Part shown: positions 12,904-25,900 of the stretch, piece by piece
Position numbering within the stretch: the stretch's first letter is position 1
Layout of the letters: every line of letters starts with the position of its first letter
Source of the DNA: Cryptomeria japonica
Taxonomy: Eukaryota; Streptophyta; Pinopsida; Cupressales; Cupressaceae
DNA: 64,000 bases
Direction: 5' to 3'
NCBI RefSeq assembly: GCF_030272615.1
Contig: NC_081413.1
Location: forward strand, 551,581,136 to 551,645,135
Notes under the pieces: generated by a model
What the model was told of the DNA's origin: nothing
What the model saw: only the letters and a program-made list of their open reading frames with translations
The model's database searches: none
Made by a program: the position numbers and the translations under genes

Positions 12904-13968
12904 GGGTAAAAACCCAATGCTATGTCACTTTTATCCAATTTAATATTTTTACATTCAATTACAGACATAACATAAATATTAAAATATTATTTATATTAAT
13001 AAATTGAAATTAACATAAAAAATTATTAAATTAAATAAAAGATACCTTTTAAAAGTTGTCCACAAAAATACATTCAAATGACCTTCAAATTAACCCTGCC
13101 GACTTAATTAACCTAGTCAATTGAATTTGTGAAAAAGACAAGAAAAAACACAAAAAACATGACATTTTGTCCCCTGGTCGGCTGGGGGACCAAAGTTGGC
13201 AAGAAGTAGTTCGGCTAGATTCAGTCCGATCAGATTGACTTCAGCGGGATTAGCCTAGGTGTCATGTGATGTGGCACAAAAAAGGTAAAAAACTCTGAAT
13301 TTTAGAAAATTTTAACTTCTGCCCTATTTTTCTTTAGGTAGAAATTATTTTTACAAAAATAAAATAATACCTTTTTGCAGAGCTCGAAGTCACGAATCTG
13401 GTCATATAATTTCTTGAGTATTTTGATTATTTTTAATATTTCTTATTAATTAAACATTGCGAATAGGTTTTTAAAGTTGAAAAAGAAGCTGATTAGAAAT
13501 TTAAAAATAAAAAATAAAATATTTTTCACTATAAATTTAGTAGTCAAAAGGTGATGTTGAATGAAAACTACCAAATTTAGCTATGTTGGACTTCAAAATG
13601 TTGTTACGAGAAAAATATACATCAAAATTTAATTTTTTTAACACTGCATATATATGTCCTCTATTTGGAAAATAAAAATTAGAAAAAAAAAGTTCGATTT
13701 CATTTTTTGGGTGACACCGACCGGAACCCTTGATTTTCAACAATAAAAAATCTCTTTGAATTTATTAAAAAAAATGTCTATTTTTAATTTTAGAAAAAAA
13801 CAAAACGTTAGACATAAATTTCATTAAAATTTCTACATTTAATCAGTTTACATCATTTTGAAATTTAATTTAGAAATTTCACTTAAATTATGTGGTCGAT
13901 GTTAAACAATTATAAATGTGTTGGCCACTTCCTTTATATAAGTGTGACACAACATTGTGCTTTTACCC
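12904..13968. mobile_element. Non-autonomous DNA transposon with terminal inverted repeats (long form)
   Basis: The left end starts GGGTAAAAACCCAATGCTAT. The right end, read inverted, starts GGGTAAAAGCACAATGTTGT; both continue GTCAC. That is about 25 bp of terminal inverted repeat with a few mismatches. The inner sequence is very AT-rich and has no transposase. The right-hand ~270 bp is clearly homologous to the element at 29795-30140 (shared phrases: 'gaacccttga', 'ttacatcatttt', 'gtgcttttaccc'). The target-site duplication is not clear: flanks are AT on each side of GGG...CCC. It could be Mutator-like or another TIR class. Confidence 0.6.
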
Positions 13969-14074
13969 ATTGGCAGAATTCTCTTATAACAATTCTTACC
14001 AATATACCATCAAGATGATACACCATTTAACGCATTATATAGAAGGCAGTTTCAAACTCCTATCAACTAGGACA

Positions 14075-14612
14075 AGCTAGAAGATAGAAGGTATTGAGAT
14101 GCTCTTGGAAACAAAAGAACAAGTTAAGCTAATTAGATAGAGGTTAGCAGAAGCTAACAATCAACAAAAGAGTTATGTAGATGCAAAACAAACTCTGCGG
14201 CAATTTTAGGTAAGAGAGAAAGTGCTCTTAAGAGATGTCTTCCAAACTAGCTCCCTGATACATGAGGCCTTTTGAAGTTCTAGAAGTTATCAATCCAGTT
14301 GCATACAAATTTGCTTTACCTCCTTCGCTTGCAAGATTGCATAATGTGTTTCATGTTTCCTATTTGAAGAAGTATGTATCTAACTTTGATCACATGATTG
14401 ATCAATCGAAACTCTTTGTAGGTGTTGACCTAGGGATGGTCATGATCAAGCCTCTCAGGGTGTTTGAGGTGTGCAAGCTCCACTTGTGTAACCCCGAGGT
14501 TAAAATATGCAAGGTCGAGTGGGACCAATATGTTGAAGACAACACTATCTGGGAATATTATGGCAAGATTCATCAAAAGTTTCCCCAACTTTTTAATGTT
14601 TTTAATAGTTAA
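14075..14612 (+). pseudogene. Ty3/gypsy integrase C-terminal fragment
   Basis: The plus strand encodes a decayed linker (LAEANNQQKSYVDAKQTLRQF after two stops), then an open stretch from 14262 reading PFEVLEVINPVAYKFALPPS, LARLHNVFHVSYLKKYVS, and a tail ending TIWEYYGKIHQKFPQLFN. This is the typical C-terminal end of gypsy polyproteins after the integrase core (the 'GPFEVL...VAYKLALPP...HNVFHVS.L.KYV' signature). The rest of the element is absent upstream; 13.97 kb and lower is the TIR transposon. No LTR was recognised downstream. Confidence 0.85.
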
Positions 14613-17600
14613 AGATCTTTATGAGATGTTATGTGTAAATTTGGCTCTTTCATATTTTATGTTGAAACTAAAGCTTAGACATGTGAATACATTAGTTAGA
14701 TGTTAGAATGGAATTTGCATTGGAATGAATGAATATTGTCTGAAATGATCAAAGGTGTAATTAGTGCTTTGATATTTATGTTTTAATATGGTTTAAGATA
14801 GGACCTATAGCTATAATGTGTATTTAAGATGAATATAGGGTAGGCACTCCACCCTCAGGAAAAGAGGGAGAGCATCATTAGAGAGAGGGTCACAGACTCA
14901 GGAACATGAAGATTTTCGCATGAGCTTATTTTTCTTAGGTCAAGTTGACTGTAAGTTTGTATCAATTTTTGCCACCTTGTTAAGCAATGGGAACCTAGGC
15001 AAGTTTCAGTATTAAAACCTATCTAGAAGTTGGTCAATTTGCACCTTGTTTAGATCGTCAACTTCCTTTTGATCAAGTTAATTATGTTAGCTTTGATGAT
15101 ATCTTATATTCAACGATTTGTTAAAATAATAATTCATTAACACATGTATATATATTAATATGAAGTTACATACGCTATTCATACATATTTACATGTGCAT
15201 ATATTTATGGGAATAAGCACATGCATAAACATACATATTCATATGTAAGTACATATTTATATGTATAAATGTATTAGTGATGATAATGATATCTTGGCAT
15301 TGTATAGAATCACACTTGAAATCAAATTAAAGACAATGAAGTCAAACCATTATTGGCTATTAAATTATAGACTCGTAATATTTTGTTTCATATTTCAAAT
15401 GACGCTAGAGTATTTAGATAAATGTTTGACATTTGTATGTTAAAAAAGAGTCTTTTGTTGGCTCAAAAAAGAAATAGTTATAGTTCTTCAAACCGCAGTG
15501 GGAAGTACCTCTGGCTTGCATATCATAAACTCGAAGTAGAGAAAAGTCTTTTGGGGAGATAGAAGTTTGGTTTCAATCTTTTGAATTGAGTTCCTTGGAA
15601 TTTTTTTCTAAAATCTGTATGCCTTTCATTCGAGTAAAGGATTTATATGAATTGCAGATGCATTTTATTATTTCTAGAAACAAAGTGATAACTATGTACA
15701 TACGTGTACTGAAGTAAACTAGAGATGTGGCACAAGTGTAACATTTCTTTAATGATTGTACAGTTGCATTTAATCAATGATAAACCTTTCTTTGAACTAT
15801 ATGGGATCTAGAGTGAAGTTTTGATTTTCTTTAAATCATTCTTGAACTTGAGAAGATAAAAGGATTTTTTAAAGAGAAGTACTTAGTAACAGAATTTGGT
15901 TATGTTAAAAGTCTAGAAGTTTGGTTAAATGAAAAAGGTTCACTTGTAGTCTTGAACAAATTCATTTAATAGAAAATAGTGATTTTACTATTTGTTGTTT
16001 CAAATGAGTCAAAGTGTCCGAGCTAAAAATTAATCTGTATAAGGTTTTTCATATGACAAAAGATTCTATATTAATAAGAGCTATGTACCTAGAATTATCT
16101 TTCAATTGTATCTGTAAATTTTTGGAACCAAGTACTATTGTAATAAAAAAAGAATCTAGTAACGAGCATTGCTATAAGATTCAAGCTTAAAAACTAAGCT
16201 GTTGGTTCTCTAAATGCTCAAAAAATAAGGGAATACAATTTGTAACAAACAATTACCTCACAAGACTATATTAAATCTTGAGCATACTTTAGTAAAATAA
16301 ACATGAAGATGTTCCATCTACGTTAAGTGGGATTACAAATACATTGTAGAATAGTTTTCTTTTTGCTAAACCTTGTGAAGAATGTAACTCTAGAGATTGA
16401 GTGTTAGCTAGTAGTGGCCGTATGACACACAAAGGTTGTCGATAGATTATTTTTTAAACATTTGTAATGACAAGTCATAGTTCACTCAGACACAAGGGAG
16501 TAAGTAAGAGTGATAGTAATGCAAGTTTCGGTGAAGGAACAATAATGGTAATATAAATAAAACCATGACAATATTATGAACTATGTTAGGTGTGCATGAA
16601 ACTCAAACCAAAATTGGGATATGAATCTCATGGTTAAGGGAGAACAAGTCAATCGAGCTAGCCAAACCCTATGATCCTAATATGTTGATAGCCTAAGAAT
16701 CCAAGTAGAGTAAGGGTGGTGAGAAGATGGCTACACTCCATATGTGGGTGAGTATTATAAAAACCTTTGGACAAGGTGGCACAAAGGTCTGATTGTGCTT
16801 AGCCATCTCTTAGTGTCTACTTACCTTGTCTAGTTCAAGGGCATGCATCGTAAGTAGAGATCTTCAATTTGTGACCAACTAGACCAGAGTAGGATACAAA
16901 CACCAAGATCGACTGGTAGCTTGACCCATTCCTATTTTTGCAACCTTGTGAAGGGTAGGGCCACTTCCTATGGAAGGTTTCCGGGGGTTTACTAGGTTTG
17001 TAGTTGGATAAAACTCTCCCTCCATAGACTCATGTAAGAACTTGAGATTCAAAGCGGACATCTAATTTCAATAAACTCTTAACTCCAACTCTTTCCTTAT
17101 ATGATATGTTCCTTAATGTTGAAAAAATAAAAGAAGAAATATATGAAAGCTTTTTGATTATTACTTGTTTAAGCAATGCTTCTGCTTCTGTGATTTATCG
17201 ATGAAATTATGTACATGTTATATAGATGAAATGTTTTTCATATTTAAAATTTTTTCAAGGAATGTTAGCTATAATCCTTGTAGCAATTTAGTTCAATTTT
17301 ACTATTTCACGATTCTTTACTTGTTATTAGAAAGTACTGTTATAACTTGCTCACTTGAATTTTCTTGATAGGAATTGAATTTGAAATTGAGAGATATTTC
17401 AAATGAGGGGGTAAGACTTTCTTTTATACCTACCTTCATGAGACGTATTGAAAATTACAAAGAAGACTGACATGGGATATAGGTTCTCGCTCAAAATTTC
17501 TTGATCTTTAGAGGGTTTGAAATTGGGCCCTTTTGGTTTGGATAAGGGCACTAGGCACCCCTATCCAAGAGTAGGCACCCTTGTCCAAGAGTAGGCACCC

Positions 17601-20600
17601 TTGTCCAATCTATATAGGTTGAACAAAGGCCTAGAGATGCCTACTATCAAGATATAATAATGCTTGACATTGAGAAGTATAATGATGCAAGGATAAAATT
17701 AAAAAATTATAATGCATTTTGACTAAGTTTAAATACGTTTACATAAACCTTTTTTCAAAAATTAAAACGAGGATCCATGGTGTGGTTACCCAAGTATTGA
17801 TAGTCAACTTGACATTCAATTCTCCCGTGATTGGATAATTCTAAATTGGGGGGTTTTCATCAAGGATTATGTTGTTCTCTCAAGTAATTCCCCCATGGGA
17901 TGGCATTGGAAAAGTTTTGACGGGCTCCCTCTTCCCTTGAATGAAGTTAACCAGCTCTTAAATATCTTTAAACTCAGCCAACTCTTCATCTTCTTTGTCT
18001 ACTTAGCGTTTGGGAGGTTTTTCTATATTTTGGTTGTGGCTATTTGCTCTTTCCTCTGTTACTTTTTGCAAATGAACTAAATCCTATGTATCTTTGAATG
18101 CTCAAATTATGGATAGGGGATTGATTCCAATATGCCTGTTTACTTTACTCTGATATCGTGGACACTTTCGTATTATTCCAATATGTAATTTCTTTTATTA
18201 AGTTATAAAATTTTGGACTCACATAAAAAAACAAAATTTAAATTTGATCATACTTGAAACATGTCTAAACAAGAGACGCAAAGCATCAAGTTCCTGCCTA
18301 TAGTTATTATAGGGTAGAGTAGTTGTTAGTAGGTAACGTAGTTACTTATGGATATGAATATTACAATTGTATTAGCTATAACCATCTAGATTGGAGACAA
18401 AAATTATGTTATCGCTGAAAAGGTTTAATGATAAGATAATAATTGCTTATTAAGTTAAATCAACAGTGTGCATAAATAGAGAGTAATGGCCTAGAAAGTA
18501 AAAAGTCTACAAATTTATTAGTTACCTGTTGGTCTATAAATTTTGTGAATTTTTCAAATTATTATTTATACACAAGAATTTAATATTTTCATATTTATAG
18601 TGGATAGATAAGATTTGTGTAGATTATTTATAATTTTTTTGATTTTTATATCTTGTAATTTTTTCCTATACAGAATTGTGGGAACTTTTATTAGCATCTG
18701 CTAGAAAACTAAGAAGGTAAGAAAAACACTACAATCATGATGAATACATTGAATTATTCGGTAATAAGATAATCATTGCATTTTAAGTGTTGTGAAATTT
18801 TAACATTTTGAAGATTACAATACAAAACATTATAATGGTTTGATGAACAGATGTAGATCTTCTTGCGCCTGTAAAAAATACAAACTCTTTAGAATAAAAA
18901 TGAAAATTGGAAGATAAAAACTAGAGGCTGAATTCTACTACACCATTGTCAACAAAGGAAACGCAAATGACAGTCTACAAATAAAAACATAGCTTGTGAA
19001 AATTTCTCATCTTTTTATTATTTTTCTTTAGTGCCTACATACACTTTGTCAAATGTCATGTATCGAAGCTCTGTAATGAATTAGTTGTCAATTGATTTCA
19101 GTTGGCTACAAATAATTTGGTTGTGTTTCTGTAAATCTTTATAACAAAAGATAAACAATTAGACAAATATATAGATAAAGTCGGCAAATTAAGTATGAGG
19201 GTTAAAAGGAAAAAACTTACCTTTCTTGCAATCCAGACAATTAAAGCAAAAAGTTGTAGATGGCTTTTTTTTTTTGCAATGTCAAAGTTAAGAAGAGAGC
19301 TGGTTGAAGAATTTGTCCATGAAAACGATGCTATTTCTGCTCGAAAATTGGTGTCAAGACAGTTGAATGCTTACCATCTATTTTGTTATGAGGGTTATAT
19401 AACTAAAAATTAGTAACTATTTTTTCTATTGAAATAAAAAAATAATTACAGATTCCAAGAACCTAGAAGATCATTAGCAGTAGACAGTGCTGTCATCTCA
19501 AGGATCTTTCAAACTTACGATTAAGGATCTTACACAAACCCTGTTGTTGCATAACAATAATCCAATAAGTCCAGCATTAAGAAAAAAATTACAACTCGAA
19601 TATGATCAGAAACACACCCGTGCAAGCACAAGGTGATATCAAACACTCCTATGCCAATAAGCTAACTTCACCTAACACAAAAATTGGAGTTGATTCCAAC
19701 CAAATTCTGCAGATTGGATCAAATTGCTCACCCCTTGTACTCATGCATATTTTGGCAGTCTGAAACTGAAATCATTTTGACTTGATACTAATATTTCCCA
19801 TCAGGGGTAATAAGTAGCTTTAGTTGGATTTCTACTTGCTCAGGATATGCATAATCCTCACTGCCAATTTAGGAAGCAGTAACAATTGGTCACCATAACC
19901 TTCATAGTTTGCCTCAACTTGTACTTACCATTTCCTTTCACATTAAACATAAGACATATCCTAAACACAGGCTTATCTTACAATTATGACGTTACCCCAA
20001 CACTATTGAAATAAAAGATTCGCAATCCAACTATTTCTAACATAACTACCAAAGCAAATAACTACAAACTTCTTCTGGTCATTTAGGGAAATCACCGTGA
20101 CTTTTAGTAGTGGCTTCAACATATAAGCTAACTCACAAATTTAACAAATATCACATATCAAATGCTATATTAAAATCCAAAACTACTTATGCTATAGCTA
20201 AAAAAAGATGAATAGATTGATGGTGTTCTCAACCATATAGTTACTAACTCGAACTTTCATTTTAGTCTAATCCTGAGGAATACATATAATCTCTTATTAA
20301 ATTGTTTGTAGTTCACAAAACATAAGAAAAACAGTATGGTTGACATTACCTTGATCACAATATCGTGCATTCTCAATTTATAAGAAAGGTTATCATTCAT
20401 AAATAATTAACTGTATACAAATCTACACAAAGGTTACTAATATGCTACCAAACCAAAATATTCCAATTTGAAATTGAACTGTACTTCACATGCAACGCAA
20501 AGATCAGTTGAAAAAAAAAATGATTTCATACTAATAGCGAACACAACAACAAAACATAAGTCAAACCAACAGAAATTTAAATCAAATTTCTCTAACAATG

Positions 20601-22292
20601 CTCATCTAGAAAGGTTAACCAAAAAATTACTTTACACGATTTTCATTACGAATAAGCAAAAATGAACAGATAGTTCAAAATTTCTATGCAAGTAGCTAAC
20701 AATGACATTTAACTATGAGATATACAAAATTTTAACAAACAAGCTAACCACCACGAGTTTTTGTAATACAATCACTAGGTGCAAATTTATCATGCACAAT
20801 AAATGATATATTTCCATAAGCAAGCAAACAATAGATTGTATTTAAGCCCATACCACAGGTTTTTTGGGGAAACTTATGCTTAAGGAAAATTATGCAGCGA
20901 TAATATTTTGAAAAAATCTTGGACCCTTTCTTCCACAAGAAGCTACTCCAATTGTGTCACGGGTATAAGTGTTTGATGATTACCATTAGCCATGGATTTG
21001 ATTTAATATAAAGAAGTCTACTGAAAACATGTTGATTTCATTGAATTCCAGCAACATAAATGTTTTAACAATAGAAAAAGGAATGGATTTCAGACCACAC
21101 AAAAACAGTACTCATGTATGCAAACAAAAATCTGCACATTTACCTGGAAGAAGAGAGATGAGGAGATCTGAAATTTCAAAGCAAGTAATACATATTCTTT
21201 TGTTCGTGGACAATGTAAAATGACAATAAAATAGATGACCACTACTAAATTTCTTTGTGTGCACCAATCAATCAAAATTAATGCGTAGTTTTCAACCCCC
21301 CAAAAAACAAACTTATCAAGAGAGGATGTTTCTAGACAAAATTAAATGTGACAAGTCCACATACAGTAAAATGTACAATACAAATAGTTCTTTGTATTCA
21401 ATATACATACAATTGTCAAAAAGTATAATAAATATACATTAAATGAGATGACACTTGTCACAAAAATACATGCTACCAAACAATATTTTATTCTGATTTT
21501 GTTGTGTTTCACTAAATGAGATAAGATTTTGGCAGATTTTTGTGGATTTAAAGGGCCATTTATCATTATGAAGGAGACCAAAAAATTTATTGACATTTTG
21601 GATGGTTGTTAAATTTTTTGACTAAAAATTTAATAAAATACATTTTTTGCAATGACTGTTTGCAGAATACACCAATAAGAAAGGAGATAAATAGTATTAT
21701 TTGAATTCTAAGGAAATATGCAAAAATTGGAACTATAGAAATATAAACAAACTTAAAAAAATAGTCTCAAATGATTAGCTACCTTAAAAAATAAAATGCA
21801 CCATATGAATGCATTAGTATTCCTGCCTATCGGCGGAACTAATAACTTAACCTTCCCAACAAATTTATTATTTTCTTTTATAAATGATTAATTTAACAAA
21901 CATTTTATTTCAACTGATAATAATCATCTAATATTGGATCAGATTTTATTTTATATTATTCCTAATTATAGTTTTTGAAATTAACTTCATATCACTTCAT
22001 TGGGAGCTCCACTTTAAAAGATTCTAAAACCTATAAGTAATTTTTTAGTCACGTCTTGCCAGAACAAGGAACCTTTTTCACAGTTGTCTGTATACATCGA
22101 TTGCAGTTATACCTCTTAGATTTGATGCTCATGACCAAAATTCCAGAATAAATTAACTCTCTCGAGTCCTTATACAAAAGGAAAACTTATGACCAGGTTT
22201 GAACAAGATTTAGTTTTTACAATATACTTATTACTTAAGCCCAGCAAGTGAATTGAGCCGGAAAGAAGCATGGTATGAACAGTGTGGCACAG
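14613..22292. other. Long gene-free stretch
   Basis: No supported exon, RNA gene or intact element in about 7.7 kb of AT-rich sequence. The only short open frames (for example 15261-15443, 17895-18080, 19195-19413, 20468-20665) have no domain or codon pattern. The minus strand near 20744-20995 reads MANGNHQTLIPVTQLE, stop, then FIVHDKFAPSDCITKTRGG after further stops. This could be a decayed gene fragment that I cannot name. Confidence 0.5.
17552..17608. repeat. Short tandem repeat, three 20-bp units
   Basis: The unit TAGGCACCCTTGTCCAAGAG is present nearly three times (17552-17571 with two mismatches, 17572-17591, and 17592-17608 partial). Confidence 0.9.
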
Positions 22293-22790
22293 AAGGCTGG
22301 CCTATGAAGTTGACATAAAGCGACTTCCATTATTGTCCTTTCAGTGTGCTGGCTATTCTTGATTTGTCAGACTTCATGGAATCAGCTGCAGTGCAATTCT
22401 GTCTTTTGCCCACTTTGATAATTGATGGAAAATGAGCCACGTTATAGATAATTCAAGCATTTAATGCGCATGCTGATCAGTAATAAAGTAGGCGGGGCTA
22501 TGAACTTGACATAAAGCCACATACATTCCGCTTTCAACTTATTTTTTAGATTGGCTCTTTTGACTAGTCGAACTTCCCTGCTCTTTTGAGCTGGGATGCA
22601 ATTATATCTTTTGCCCCACATTGACAATTCAAGGAAAATGAGCCTGGGGTTCTGTTAATGTGAATGGTAATAATAATAAGTTGAGCTGGGATGCAATTCT
22701 AAATCTTTGCCCCACATTGAAGGTTGGCTCTTTTGAGCTGGGGTGCATTTCTATCTTTGCCCCACATTGACAATTCATGGAAAATGAGCC
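22293..22790 (+). repeat. Tandem-duplicated region upstream of the NLR gene
   Basis: Two longer units begin 'ctatgaagttgacataaag' (about 22300) and 'ctatgaacttgacataaag' (about 22497), a period near 196 bp. Within and after them a ~60-bp module of the form GAGCTGGGATGCAATTCT, TTTGCCCCACATTGA, CAATTCATGGAAAATGAGCC recurs four times: about 22388-22438 (diverged), 22581-22644, 22681-22720 (short) and 22731-22790. All lie within 650 bp upstream of the predicted start codon, so they probably form part of the promoter or 5' leader. Each full module contains TTGAC, the core of WRKY-type W-boxes, but without the canonical following C/T. Confidence 0.75.
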
Positions 22791-22938
22791 ATGGCCTCCT
22801 ATAATTACCAGATCTGAAATAGGGGAATGCCAAAGAGAAAAGCCCTTCTTATTCAACTGGATTCATCTTCTCTAACAACGAAGATAACAGCACCACTTAG
22901 ATTTTATTTATTCTGTGTCTTATTTCCTCACTATTAAG

Positions 22939-25900
22939 ATGGCCAAAGATTTATGTTCTTTATGCTGCTGCTCTTGCTGCAGTTTACAGTCCCCTTCTCA
23001 GCAACCTATTCAACAACAATCTCAACAATCTCTTGTACAACCACCACCCATCTCTATCTCTTCACCTCCTCACCAGCAAAGCATTCCAGGGCATTCCACC
23101 TCCTCCTCGCCTTCACAACCTTCTGAACATGAGGGCACTGCCACTATGACCGATTTTAAGAATTTTCTCCAGAAGTTCAATGATATAAGCCAGATTGAGG
23201 GTCTAATTCCGGTTTTAGAGGAGCTATTGAAGATCGCGGTAAATTATCTACACATATGTTTTATATTGTTAGAAATAAAATCTTGTACTATAGGAATTTA
23301 GATGCAATTCTACTTTTTTAATTATCTTTTCCCTAACAACAATTTTAGAATTTTAATTGTACTGTAGGAATAAATATGGTTGTGTCTTATACAGTCGGGA
23401 GAGAGGAGTGATGGAGGATCTAATACAGCGGCAGCTTCTTATATCCATGATGCCCAAAGAATCCTGGAGATGCTAGATACACGCATTGGCAAGCGTCCTG
23501 TAACGGTAAAATTTCAATTTCAGAACTATATAGTTAGCTGGTGATAATACTCCTCTCTGATTTGCTCCTAGCCAGTTATAAATGGTTGGATGGCTGTAAC
23601 TCTAAACATTTGAAAGATAAATTCTTTTGCTTGTCATATCTAATATATTCTTGGATAATTTCTGTACAGAAAAATCCTACGGATAGCGTAATTGAAGAGA
23701 TTGAAAAAGTTTGTATAGAAGTGCTCAAAGGCTCGGAGAAAATTCCTAAAGTAGGAATGGCACTTTGTATGTTGGGATCTGTATTGGAGAGATTTAGTAA
23801 GATGTCTGACAACAAGAGTGAGTACCTTGTAGTTTTGAAAAGGATGCTTAATCTTGGGAAGCAAATTCTGCAGTTGAATGAGCAAATTCCAGAGCAGAAG
23901 CAGAAACTAATTGAGGGAATTCAGTGCATTGTGGAAGGCAGCATCATGTGCATCTCCCAACTTGCAAGAGCCAACATTTTCAGGTCAGTTCAACAATTTG
24001 ATGTATACAACTTTTGTTGCTGCAAGTAATATTTTAAACGACCTTTTAAGAAAAAAATACTTTTAAGCAAATTAAAACTTCAAAAATTCTGATTGTTAAT
24101 TTTTTTCCCTTTTTTTCCTCTGGATGATGTTGGATTGATTTTTCCTCATAATGCTAAGAGTTTGTAAGTCTAGTTCCTAGAACCATACTAGATAAGAGTT
24201 TGTGAATATAGTTCTCACAAATTTGAGCGAGCTAGATGATAGAACTATCCATTTTGAGTTGAAATTAGATATCATTGCTATTTGCTACATTCAAGTACTT
24301 ACTGATTTATAGATCATTTGTAGATCATTATTTCTTGCCAATGTATTCCTCTGAGAACCACTTCTACCTGTTCCCCTCCATTCCTCATTGCTTGTTTTTT
24401 CTTTTAACAGAAAAAAATAGCTGCTTCATTAATGCTGCCATCATTTTCTTTAGGTTTATTCTTTCTGATGAGGATTTCTTCTATTCCTAGTTTTCCATGA
24501 TGGTTTATATGTAAAATCCTCCTTTGTTGCACACCCCTTTACCCTTGTAACAAGGACATCATAATTTGGATTTTGATCACTCTTCTCACGAATCTGAAAT
24601 TCATAGTCAAAAGGGTAATGGAGCTTTTCTACAACTCTTTCAAATTCATCTATGCAGAACCCATTAAACGTTTTGTTATTGTTTGTAATGTTTATAAATT
24701 CAGGGAACACAAGATTTTTTTTTAAAAACTTCAATCGCCAAATGTTTATCTGATCTGCAGTCTGTCTGTACAGATAGTGATCCCTAGAACGGAGATCCCC
24801 AAAACCTTGTTTTGCCGGCTCTGCCCTCTAGAAAATCGTGTGTTCTCTGTTTTGCTAGCCTTGCCCTCTGGAGATTCGTGCATTCTCTGGTATTGATATT
24901 TGCGAATTGCCTCTGCAACCACCTGCAGTCCCAATCATCGAGCGCCAAAAAAACTTTGCATAAATATTGTGGGTAAAAAATGTTAATTGGTTTACACAGC
25001 AAAACGAAAAAATCTTGAAATAAAAGTAAATTGTGATTGGTTGTCTAAAATTGGTTTAAGAAAAATGTTTAATGCAGATCTCTCCCCTATAGTTCCTTGG
25101 CAGGAACTAATAATTTTATTAGTAGGAAAAAAAAAAACCTTTTTCTATCATTTTCTTTTCCAAGGCAGAGATGGTCATCTTTTCTACTCTGTTTTTTAAA
25201 ACTAATATGAATTTATTAAATATGAGCCCTCCCAAAGATCTCAATTTCTGTTGTAGTTTTATTCCCTACAAGTGCAACATCATTTTGGACCACCTCTAAT
25301 GACGGTTTACATTCCTTTTCATTGCAATCTTTGAACTTTTCTATTATCTCACTATTATTATCAATATTTTACTCTTCTTCAAAGTAACATTCCTCAACAT
25401 CTTCATCCCACTCATCCATCTCCTCTAGCTGAAATGCTTTTCGAATCGCATTTAAGCATTGATAATTCTATTAACTCATCATGAGAGTTAGTTTTTCCCT
25501 ATTCTAGCAGTTCTATTCCTTGACTAATCTTAGATTTTATGGTTTTCCTCTTTGAAAACTACTCTTGCTGACAAGGGAGTATTTATTGTGACCATTTTTT
25601 CAACTTCTCTCCTTCATTGCCTCTTACATTTTTTTTTCTTGCTTTCTTATTATTGCTTGACTCATAGTACATCAATATCCACCATAACTCCTTCAACTAA
25701 AATTATAATTTTGATAGCTTCCTTTTCTAGTCTTCTATTTTCTTGTACCCTTGCCTTTGTCTTTTTTGTTATTTCAACTTGATTATTCTCTTTTTCACAT
25801 CCTAATATGAACTCTTTTGCATCCAGAACCATAACCACTATTGCCCTCTAAACTCTTGGGAATTCTTATTATGAACTGTCTACTCCCTATACCTAATATC

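Noticed and set aside
19195-19413. 72-residue plus-strand frame
   Set aside because: Isolated, low-complexity start, no domain, splice context or neighbouring exon.
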